Below, in pieces: positions 9,713 through 19,200 of a stretch of DNA of 64,000 nt; position 1 is the stretch's first letter; every line of letters starts with the position of its first letter. A program made the translations under genes and the position numbers. This DNA comes from Nannochloris sp. 'desiccata' (lineage: Eukaryota; Chlorophyta; Trebouxiophyceae; Chlorellales; Chlorellaceae): the NCBI GenBank assembly GCA_019044685.2, contig JAGTXX020000001.1:682001-746000 (forward strand), written 5' to 3'. The notes under the pieces were generated by a model, which worked only from the letters and a program-made list of their open reading frames with translations, made no database searches and had not been told where the DNA came from.

Positions 9713-11587
9713 ATGCAGGCGAGATCATTTAGTAAGACAGGGTTGCGAACTCTCCGATTCAAAACTTGGATTAGAACATTCGCCGGGTTAGACCCTTTTG
9801 GTTTCTCGCCTGATTTGCATACTAAGTTCTGTTCTGCAACGGTTATATCTTGTAAAAGACTTTCAACGGGCTTACTGTCCCCCTTATCAGGCAGGCAAGC
9901 CGCAAGGTCATCTCGCAAGCATCTCCCGTCATTGCACTGTGCTCCTTCTAGAAAAATTGCGGCTACAGTGCCTGCTTTGAGCGATACCCTCCCTCAACTA
10001 GATCATTTATATCCGCAAGCGCTGGGTTTCGTAAATCCCGCGAACTTCAAAATGGGAAGCAGCAAAAATAAGAAGGCCCGTCCCTCCAAAGAGGAGAAAG
10101 CAGAAGCGGCTACTGCTGTAGGTCTAAGTAATCCTACTACTCCTAATGTAGTTCTCGCTAAACGTCGTAAAACAAGGCAGCCGGATGACGACAAAGGAAC
10201 CGCAATTAATGCTAAAACCCTCATCAAAGATCCAACTTCAGCTGCCACTGCTGATACGATGGCCATTGCCGCTGCTGAAGAAGGACAAGAAATCCTTCCT
10301 GCGGAACTAGATGAAGTGGAAACGATCACTAAAAAGCGTCGAAACTCTCGTAGTGTTACTCGGGTACGACGCCAAACTCGTACTGCTACCGCTAATTTAA
10401 ACAATGATAATGGAATAATTCCCGCCACCGCTGAGGAAAAAGAAGAAGTCTTGGAAGAAGAAGAGAATATTGAAGAAGCTACCGTTACCACAACTAGAGT
10501 GGTTAAAAAACAGCGTAAGAAACGTGAACCTGACCCTTTACCATGCACAGACCCAACGCCGGAGCTGCTTCGTTCCCTAGAAGAAGAGAATTTTTCCCCC
10601 GCCCCTCTTCCCGTCCCAAATTTTGGATACGCCTGCCTCTGCATGGAACTGCGCGAACTTAATCCACCAGTATTCACCTCTCGTGACTGTATCAAACGTA
10701 CATTAGATGCCAAAGGTGTTTTTATTCTCGGAGAGCTTACCCTAGCCAATTGCAAGGATCTAGCAAGAGTTATTCAATATAATCAAGAAAAAAATATTCG
10801 TTTTTTTAGATTAAGTAGTGTCTTACAGCCCTGGATGGGTGTTCACGACATTAGAACGTTCCCCCAGTTTAAGGAAATATGTACCGCACTACAATTTGCT
10901 GGTGATTTAGCTAGAAAGTACGGTCAAAGGTTGACTTTCCACCCAAGTCATTTTGTCAAACTTGCAGCAGAAAGTGATTCTCTCGTAGAAAAAAGCATTG
11001 CTGAGCTGGAAGCACACTCACTTTTGTTTGATTTAATGGGATATACATCTGCAAGCCCTGAAAATAAGATAAACATCCATGTAGGTGGTGTGTATGGCAA
11101 CAAACCGACTACTTTGGAGCGGTGGGCGGGAAATTATAAAAAATTGTCTCCCAATTGCCGTGCTCGGGTGACGATAGAGAACGATGACGTGGCTTCTGCA
11201 TACAGTGTCGACGATTTACTTATTTTACATCGTCTTTGTGATTCTACTCTGCCTATAGTCTTTGATTTTCATCATTATAAATTCTGCCCTGGGGAGCTCA
11301 CCGAGGAAGAGGCGTTTCGTGCCGCTATAGCTACCTGGCCTCCAGGAATACGTCCCGTAGTGCATTGGAGTGAGAGTCAACGTGGAAGAAAGCCTCATGC
11401 TCATTCAGATTATGTGAGAGGACCTATTTTCTTGCATGGGTTGGAAAAAGAGGTCGACGTAATGATAGAAAGCAAGTGCAAGGAGAGAGCTTTGTTGGCC
11501 TATAGGGATGGTTTGCCTATTCCTGAAGATCCTATTGATAGTGGAGATGAAGGGGTAGCGGAAGCCGAGGCTTTAAAATTTCTTTAA
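9713..11587 (+). CDS. UV damage endonuclease (UVDE)
   Basis: 624-residue protein. The C-terminal ~310 residues form the UvdE TIM-barrel that nicks DNA 5' of pyrimidine dimers and 6-4 photoproducts, starting light-independent alternative excision repair. Motifs: FGYACLCMELRE, FFRLSSVLQPWMG, RLTFHPSHF, INIHVGGVYGNK, VTIENDD, VFDFHHYKFCPGEL, PVVHWSES, AHSDYV. Metal-binding His, Glu and Asp residues are in place. The N-terminal ~110 residues are Arg/Ser-rich and acid-poor (MQARSFSKTGLRTLRF), like an organelle presequence. A second ATG at 10051 (MGSSKNKKARPSKEEK) would give a form with nuclear-type basic sequence. Between lies an acidic, Thr-rich linker. No intron is seen. Confidence 0.95.
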   Translation: MQARSFSKTGLRTLRFKTWIRTFAGLDPFGFSPDLHTKFCSATVISCKRLSTGLLSPLSGRQAARSSRKHLPSLHCAPSRKIAATVPALSDTLPQLDHLYPQALGFVNPANFKMGSSKNKKARPSKEEKAEAATAVGLSNPTTPNVVLAKRRKTRQPDDDKGTAINAKTLIKDPTSAATADTMAIAAAEEGQEILPAELDEVETITKKRRNSRSVTRVRRQTRTATANLNNDNGIIPATAEEKEEVLEEEENIEEATVTTTRVVKKQRKKREPDPLPCTDPTPELLRSLEEENFSPAPLPVPNFGYACLCMELRELNPPVFTSRDCIKRTLDAKGVFILGELTLANCKDLARVIQYNQEKNIRFFRLSSVLQPWMGVHDIRTFPQFKEICTALQFAGDLARKYGQRLTFHPSHFVKLAAESDSLVEKSIAELEAHSLLFDLMGYTSASPENKINIHVGGVYGNKPTTLERWAGNYKKLSPNCRARVTIENDDVASAYSVDDLLILHRLCDSTLPIVFDFHHYKFCPGELTEEEAFRAAIATWPPGIRPVVHWSESQRGRKPHAHSDYVRGPIFLHGLEKEVDVMIESKCKERALLAYRDGLPIPEDPIDSGDEGVAEAEALKFL

Positions 11588-12253
11588 AAGGGAGCTTTTT
11601 ATTTCACCGTCTTGCCACTGGACTTAATTTTTCTTAATAATTCTTTAAAAAGCTGTTTTTGTTTGAAACATTTTTTGTAAATAATTTGATATTATCTCAT
11701 ATATCTGTATTCCCCCAGAAAATTCCCGTGCATTTTGGAAACAATTCTCTGTTGCAAAAGTTTATCTGAAGCAGGACTGACAACGGGTGGCAGCCCCTCC
11801 TCAACTGCGCCCAGCTCAAACGACCTCAAAAAGGCTCGGATGAGCTGAATTCAAACTGAATGGTGTTATACCGCTGTTCTCCAGACTCATCTGAAGGACA
11901 GGACAGACCGCATCGCTAATTTAGACTCCGCAAATGTGGAGTCGAAAAAGCAGATTGCAGACATGGACAAAGATTTAGCAGTCCAGCGTTGCAGCATGCC
12001 GAGCGGATTGAATAAAATTCATTCGCCGTAATGGCAATATTCGGATAGCTACGGATTTCTGCATGCTAAATAAACGTTACAAAATTTAAATATGCAGGAA
12101 AATGATTATCGGCTTTATGGCTTAAGAAAAGAAATATACAAAGTTGTGATTTCTTTGGTGGCGTCGGCAGCCAGGGCAGGTTAAAGAGGCATCTGGGAGG
12201 AATGGTTGTTGTTATTTTAAAAATATTAACGATGAATCAAAAGTGATCTTAAC
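11588..12253. other. Intergenic, possible decayed coding fragment
   Basis: No intact gene. A plus-strand frame at about 11860-12030 reads like a short coiled coil (DRIANLDSANVESKKQIAD) bounded by stops, possibly a decayed exon. Near the right end, 12188-12206 repeats 18 bp found at 12268-12286 inside the next gene. Confidence 0.3.
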
Positions 12254-12286
12254 TTAATTGCCTTCAGGCATCTGGGAGGAATGGTG
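12188..12286. repeat. 18-bp direct repeat, 80 bp apart
   Basis: GCATCTGGGAGGAATGGT occurs at about 12189-12206 and again at 12269-12286. The second copy encodes the end of the secreted SnoaL-like protein (minus strand); the first lies just beyond its stop. It looks like a partial duplication of the gene's 3' end. Confidence 0.7.
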
Positions 12287-12863
12287 CTGGATAATTTTGC
12301 AGTCCTTATTGAATACATAAGAAAATCGAGCTGGTACCAAACTTTGTTTGCCATCGGTGGTGAGGGTAAAGTCGTAGAGACCACTCGCAAAAGTATACCC
12401 AGCCTTCTGGGTAGCATAGAGTTCGGTGATCTTACCCTGGGGGCTATTCTTCAAAAAATACTTGAAATAATCTTCAAGTCCTTCTTTAGTGCGTCGGACT
12501 TTATTTGAGAGGGTAGGAAGGAGGACGCCATACTTGTTGCCGTACTTGTACCTAGCGGTCACAACACTGGCTTTTTTGGTAGCCAAGGCTTTATTCCAGA
12601 GATTGAAACATTTGCGGGCCTTGTCTTCAGATGATCTACGCAAAAATGAGATAACAACGAAGAATTATGACCCAGCAATTGATTGATTGTTACAGCGATG
12701 AAGCAGGGGAGGTGGTGGGGCAAAATATATTCACGATTTTGTTATTAAGTCTGCATGATTCTTACTTCTGGCTCAGAAATCGTCGCGAGCCTGCCATTGA
12801 CATGTCTGCAGCAACACTGCAGACCAGTAGGGCGCACAAAACAATAAAAAGAGTTGCCCTCAT
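12254..12863 (-). CDS. Secreted SnoaL/CaMKII-association-like protein
   Basis: Two exons (12766-12863 and 12254-12635) join in frame (GTAAGA donor, TAG acceptor) into 159 residues. The N-terminus MRATLFIVLCALLVCSVAAD is a textbook signal peptide. The rest fits the NTF2-fold SnoaL / CaMKII association-domain superfamily: CFNLWNKALATKKASVVTARY, LLPTLSNKVRRTKEGLEDYF, FASGLYDFTLTTDGK, VPARFSYVF and the terminal IIQHHSSQMPEG, characteristic of the cone-shaped fold. Known relatives include small secreted or periplasmic proteins of unknown ligand. No catalytic role can be assigned. Export or endomembrane location is predicted. Confidence 0.8.
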
Positions 12864-13314
12864 CTTAATCCCGCTTGGGTGCGAATGGAAGGAGCAAATC
12901 GACCTGCTTGGCAAACCCCCAGGTCAGAAAGAGGACTCTTGGTTATAATAATACTATCAAAATCGTCTAAGTGCCGAATTTACAGTTAAAGAGGTCTACA
13001 GCGAACATTGTAGTAAAATCCACCCAATGAAAAGCACCCAATATGATATGCTCCGATCGGAGCAAGCCATGCATTTCATGGCAGCAAGTTCAAGACACCT
13101 GTTCAGCATAAGTCTTTTCTATTCTCCTAAAACTACCTTATAGATAATCCTAGGTCAAGTGTTAGTATAGAAATGCATGCAGGGTATTTGAACGGCAAGC
13201 TTGTTACTACCCCAACTACCCATTTCCGGTTCAGAATCTTTCACAATTCCTAGGATCTTCTAAAACAAATTTTCGCACCCACTGGTTTGAAATAGTTTCA
13301 ATATATTTGTAAAG
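12864..13314. other. Divergent intergenic region
   Basis: Shared upstream region of the secreted protein gene (minus) and the dynamin gene (plus). It contains a perfect 14-bp palindrome GCTCCGATCGGAGC at 13050-13063. Nothing else is recognised. Confidence 0.4.
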
Positions 13315-15873
13315 ATGCATCCTTTATCTGGGACCCCGGTTAAGGAGGACTTGTTTGATAATGCTGCTAGCAAACTTCGCTACCAAGCGTATGCTCGATT
13401 GCAATCAACTGCCGTAGCCTTTGGCGAGTCAATTCCCATCCCCGAGATCGTGGCTATTGGAGGACAAAGTGATGGCAAGAGCTCTCTCATGGAAGCTTTA
13501 CTTGGGGTAGGTTAGCTTCGCCCGTTAATTTCTGTTTTCTGTTTCTGACAATCTAATCTGTTCACTCACTAACTCGACCCTTAACACTCATTCTCCCATT
13601 TTTCTCCACCTAAAGTTTCGGTTCAATGTATGCTCATCTGAAATGGGCACACGCCGTCCCTTGATCGTTCAGATGGTGCACGACTCAACCGCCCAAGAAC
13701 CCCGCTGCCGCCTCCAAAATGAAGATGGCAACGATTATGGCCAAGTCCTTACCTGAAGGTGCCATTGCCGACGCCATTAGAGATCGCACTGAGTCTCATT
13801 TGCGCCGTCTGGGCGCTTCTGTCTGCTCAAAACCCATCGTTATGCGTGCAGAATACGCTTACTGCCCCAACTTAACGATTATCGACACCCCCGGCTTTAT
13901 TTTAAAAGCTCGCCAAGGTGAAGCAGAGTCTACTCCAGATGATATCCTAGCTATGGTCAAAGAACAGTGTGCTCCTCGTCACCGCCTCATTCTATTCCTT
14001 CAACAATCCTCTGTGGAGTGGTGTTCTTCTCTTTGGATGCATGTGTTGCAAGAAGTAGAACCCTGGCTTTTCTCGCACTGTAATGGTAGCGTCTAAATTT
14101 GATAACCGCATGAAGGAATTTAATGAACGCTGGGAGCTAGAGAAATATCTTAGTGCTGCTGGCTACCTCCCTCCTACCGTCAAACCTTTTTTTGTGGCGC
14201 TGCCCAAGGATAAGTCTCACACCAACAGCGCTGAATGGAGAAAAGCTATCCAAGTAGTTGATGCTAATATTAAGAAACATTTACGTGATGATATTGACGG
14301 TGGATTTGATCAAGAAAGATTTGCTAAGCGTATTGGATTTAGTAATTTAAAAAGATTTTTGGAAGACGAGCTTGCCTCAAGGTACCGCGATGCTGCTCCT
14401 GCAACTTTAGCAATACTGCAAGAACGCTGCGCTGCAGTTTCTGCAGAATGTAAGTTTGCAGAAGATAGGCTGCGTCGAGCTGGGGATGTAGGCGCGCTCA
14501 GAAGGGCTGCTATTCAACACACGTTGGCGCTTGCTGGCCGAGTGGATGCAGTGATGGCTGGTTTCGGAGGAGCCGACCCCAAAGCGTACGGAATGACAAC
14601 AGAAGAAGAAAGAAATCAAAAAAATGCATCATGGCCTACTATTTCTGTAGCACAATCTGGTCTTGGTGAGCATCCTACCCCTCAAAATGCAACTTTAAAA
14701 CTATTTGGAGGAGCTGCCTTTGAACGTTGCTTGCAAGAATTTAGTCGCGTGGTAGGGACTTTCCCCTTTCCTACTATCCCGCGTGATCAAGTAGCTAATA
14801 TGCTGTTAGCTCAGCGTAGTCGCGGAGATGGTGCTGGAGCTCCTGCACGCGCTGCTGAAGAGCTTGCTCGCTCTGCTGCCCGTCAAGCGCTTGGCCCTGT
14901 GCTGGATGCTGTTTGTGTCCGTTTAAGCTGCATTATTCGTCGTGCATATGAAATAGCTGCCGAAATGGAAGCAATTAGTATTGAAAATAGCAGCAAAGAT
15001 GATGTGTTAAAGCCTTATGTTGCCTTTCACAGCGCTCTTCGCACTGCTTTTAATGAAGTTGCGGTGGAGCTTGAAGGCAAAGGAAAATCTTTGTTGAGGC
15101 AGCATTTGACAACTGCTACTGGTCATTTCTCAGCTGCTGCCGTGCTGGAAAACATTGGAGAGAATGGCAGAGGAACCTCCCCACGCTGGGATGCTGTGGA
15201 ACAAGACGACGACGAAGAAGAAGCAAGAGGTGACAACCATTTTAATTCTCCTCTGCCTGGTAAAGCGGCTTCAGAAGTTTTGAAGGAAAATGCAGCCCCT
15301 GCTGCCCGCGCTGCAGGTCGTCCTGAACGCTCTCATCTTTTAACCACTCAAATGACTATTCCCGAGACTCCTTCGCCTGATATCACTTCTACTGCGAAAG
15401 CAGAGGTGTCTCTTACTCGCAGAGCTCAGCTGGCAGCAGCGGCAGCTGCGGGTACAGCGGGAGCTGCAGGACGGAATATTGATGCTGCGTCCCCTGGCAA
15501 AGGCCGAGTTACCAAATCCGCTCGTCTTGTAAATGGAGGAGGATTTCGTAGCAATGCTACTACTACAAACGGCTTGGGTTCTGGATATGTGGATGTCTGT
15601 GCAGCAGCAGAACATCTTTTCAGTGCTGTAAAAGAATCGATCGCAGCACAAGGCCCTGCTTTAAAAGCGACTTTCTTAGAGCCTTTACAAGCTCACTTAG
15701 CCTGTAATTTATGCACAGAGCTTGTAGGCAAGACTGACGAACAGTTTATGGGTCACTTTGCAACTGCAGGAGCCCTGGCTGCGTTGGAGGCCGATAGAGA
15801 CGCATTAAGAAAGAGGGCTGATGGGCTGAGCAAGATGACGGAAGAGTTTGGAGAGCTGGCAAGAGCTTTATAA
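13315..15873 (+). CDS. ARC5/DRP5B-like dynamin (two apparent frame breaks)
   Basis: Large GTPase of the plant/algal ARC5 (DRP5B) type, which constricts dividing plastids and peroxisomes from the cytosol. Exon 1 is 13315-13506 and exon 2 13616-15873. GTPase motifs: AIGGQSDGKSSLMEALLG (G1), EMGTRRPLIVQM (G2), LTIIDTPGF (G3), VASKFDNR (G4). ARC5-specific stretches are MRAEYAYCPNLTIIDTPGF, LFLQQSSVEWCSSLW and PFFVALPKDKSH. The stalk continues with KLFGGAAFERCLQEFSRVVG. The C-terminal half has Ala/Glu-rich, low-complexity inserts. The frame must shift by +1 near 13755-13762 and again near 14062-14068; the spliced exon total is exactly two bases over a multiple of three. About 815 residues if both are resolved. 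Sequencing indels, decay or programmed shifts are all possible. Confidence 0.85.
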
Positions 15874-16229
15874 ATTTTGGAGAATGTCGATTATTTAGCT
15901 TGAGCTTCTGAGTAGTTCAACTAGTAGTATTTCATATTAATATTGTCGATTCCATGTTGTAGATTGATCTTCACTTTGCTTGTAAACGAAATTTGTTTGG
16001 ACAGACACTCAGGCAAGCGCTTGGTGGCGCTGTTCGGTGATGTGGCGCTGGGCAATGAGCCAGCTGGCAAGTTGCAGCATAAGGTGACGAACCCTTCAAA
16101 ATGCCACAGCATATTTCATTTTAAATTTTCTAAAAATTTATGATAATTAGTAAAATGCTGCAACGCTACTCGGATGCTGTTCCAATGGCGTAATTTTGCA
16201 CAGATCACTGATTTAAAAGCATTTAGAAG
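15874..16229. other. Intergenic spacer
   Basis: AT-rich segment between the dynamin stop and the ligase IV start; the ligase promoter probably lies here. No gene seen. Confidence 0.4.
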
Positions 16230-19200
16230 ATGAGCGCAAAATTGAGGCCCTCTGAGCTCTCATTTGAGACGATTTGTAGTTTCCTTGAAGGCCTTAGTGC
16301 GCTTATAACAAGAAAAGATGTGAAAAACAAGTGGGAAAAGAGGGCTAGGGCTATTGAGAAATTTATTGCCGACGTCATTTGTCGAGAAAGTGGCGAGGCA
16401 TTTGAAGTATTCAGGCTAATTTTGCCACATCTAGATACCGAACGAGGCAACTACCAGCTCAAGGAAGCTGCTCTAGGTGCCGTCTACGTAGAAGCCTTGG
16501 GTTGGCAAAAAAATAGTGAGCAAGCAAAACCGCTCTTAGATTGGAAAAACCCATCAGTCCCTGGAGCAGGCGATCTCTCAGCAATAGTAGAAAATACAGT
16601 ATTCAGGACAACTAACACTCCCAACAGCGCTCCTGAAGAAGAACGCAAACGCTTAAAAATAGGCATTGTCAATGCCAAACTTGATGAGATGGTTCGAGCT
16701 GCAGGCAACCGCTCTGAACAAGCAAACATTCTTCGTTCATTGGTCCGCCAGGCTACCCCTTGTCAATGCAAATGGCTCACTCAGATTATTTTAAAAAATA
16801 TGAAGCATAGATGTGGTGAGGGTGTGCTTTTTAAAGCATGGCATAACGATGCACAAGCTTATTATGATAGCCATGGCATGTCTCTCAGAGCGGTGTTCAA
16901 TGATCTCAAGGATAAGGAAAAGCCAGCTACAACAGACATAACTCCAGGCAAAGTAGTCAACCCGCAACTTGCTTGGACAACTTTCAGCGCCGAAATCGCC
17001 ATTCAAAAGCTGCAGCTTTTCCACAAAGAAAGACTTGGGGTTGACCCGGCGGCGGCTGCGGCTGCGGGAAGTGAGCTTTCTTTTCTGATTGAAACGAAAT
17101 TTGATGGTGAGCGTATTCAAGTACATCGGGTGGGCAATACAGTTCAGTACTTTAGTAGAGCTGCGATAGATCATGGAACGAAGAATAGTTATAATCAAAT
17201 GGATGATGCTATCCTAGCTGCGACTGGTGGCAGGCTGTCAGATCAAGAGCTGGAAAAGGGCGGTGCAGCGGCAACTCGATTTGACTGTGTGCTTGATGGG
17301 GAGCTCATAGTCTGGAACAAACGCAGGTAAGTATACTGTGTGAATACTGTTTAAATATATTGTTTACAGCCTCAACTTCATCTTAAACTCTCAAAATTGA
17401 GATGAGTTCTTTCTTATTTGTGCAGGCAAAATTTTGAGGCATTCGGCAGTATTAAATCTGTATTCAATTTTGCTTCACAAGGGAAACCTCCAGATACTGA
17501 AATCATCACAGATGACTATGGAGGCGTCATTGATAACAGCACCAACACTAACACTGCTGCTGCTGCTGCTCCCCCTTACAGTCCCAGCAATGGTGGTGGT
17601 GGTGGTGGTGGTGGTGGTGGTGGTGGTGGTGGTGGTGGTGGTGGTGGTGGTGGTGGTGGTGGTGGTGGTGGTGGTGGAACCGACCTTGACAGCACCAACA
17701 ATGGCAGCTTTAGTACTGAGGATGTCAGTACGGAACATGACCGTCAAAAAAGCCACACTGCAATGTATCTAGCCCCTATGCTTGGTGATTGTGAGCTGTT
17801 GTACATCCCATTTGATATTTTGTACTCGTCCCATGTCGTTCGGATTAAACATCCACTTTCGGAAAGATTACGTGTATTAAAAGAAGCTGTGAAATCTACC
17901 AGTGTCAAAATACCCGGTATTTCAGGGGTTTTTGCTCGTATAGAGCCTCTCATCCCAGAAGAAACTCGTTTTGGTGGCGCCATCGCCTCGAAGAAGGCAT
18001 CGACAGCAGAAGAAATTAAAAATGCAATAGAAACCGCCCGACATCGCGGAGAAGAAGGTATTGTCATCAAAGAATTAAATTCTCAATGGATTCCTAACAA
18101 TCGCGGCAAGCATTGGCTCAAAATAAAGCCAGATTACCTTATAAACCAACAAATTGATGCCGTGGTGCTTGGCGGGTGGTACAGCACAAGTGCAGCTCGG
18201 AGCTGTGCTGGTATTACTCAATATCTTATGGGTTTGGTAAAGCAACCAGAGCACGAAGGAGATCAACCTAATACATTTATTACATTTTGTCGGGTTGGAT
18301 CTGGCCTAGATGAAGAACAAAGGCGGTATGTGAATGAAAAATTGATGCCACTCTTTGTGGCGGATCGTAAAGCAAAGCCTTCCTGCGTGATTGCCGCGGG
18401 ATCTGCTTCTGATCAACCAGATGTATGGGTGAAAGATCCGTTTAAATCGCTGGTTTTTGAGCTTAATGCGGATTTAAGAATGATTGCAAGTGCGAATTAT
18501 GCTTCTCGGGTGAGCCTTCGGTTTCCAAGAATTGTTCGTATCAGAGAAAATAAAGAGGCTGCCAGTGCAAACTACGAAGATACAATTCTAACAGAAGCTG
18601 TAGAAAAGTTTAGTGAAGCAGCAATGAAGGATGCTGAATCAGCCACGTCTGGGGGAAGGAAAAGAAAAAGAAAAATTGGTGTCGGTGTTGGGAGTAGAAA
18701 ACGACGAGCCAATTTAGTCGTGAAACACGCAAGACTACGAGCTGAAAAGCTGGCAGCTGTCCAAGTGAAGACTGATATTCTCAAAGATCGTCTTATCTAC
18801 ATCTTCCCTCCTCCCTCTGGCTATAAAGGAGGCGCTCCTGTGAAAGGGAACGTAGACACCTTGCGCGCCGTTGTCAAAGAATTAGGTGGAAAGCCGTCTT
18901 TAAATAATTTTAGTTCAGTGACAGACGTCGTAGCTGTCACTTTAGACGACCCTAGAGTGAAGAAACACATAAAATCTAACCCCGATAAAAGTATTTTAAC
19001 TCCACAGTGGATATTACGCTGCAAAGAGAGTAATATGCTGTGCCCGCTGCGCCCTCGAGATTTCCTCTACATGGCGCCAAACGATGATCGAAAACCTTCT
19101 TTAGAGGAAGCTGACACATTTGGTGATTATTATTACCAAGATGCTGAAGCTGAAGATGTAGCAGCATTAATTCAACATCATATTAAAAGCATGGAGATTG

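Noticed and set aside
13315..14096. Treating the dynamin as three separate genes
   Set aside because: The three frames give contiguous, ordered ARC5 motifs with no missing residues, so it is one locus with frame breaks.
17592..17677. Regular repeat that might suggest a CRISPR-like array
   Set aside because: Pure trinucleotide repeat with no spacers, in a eukaryotic coding exon.
17434..17772. Poly-Val, poly-Thr and similar ORFs opposite or beside the GGT runs in LIG4
   Set aside because: They are other-frame readings of the same microsatellite inside a clear ligase gene.
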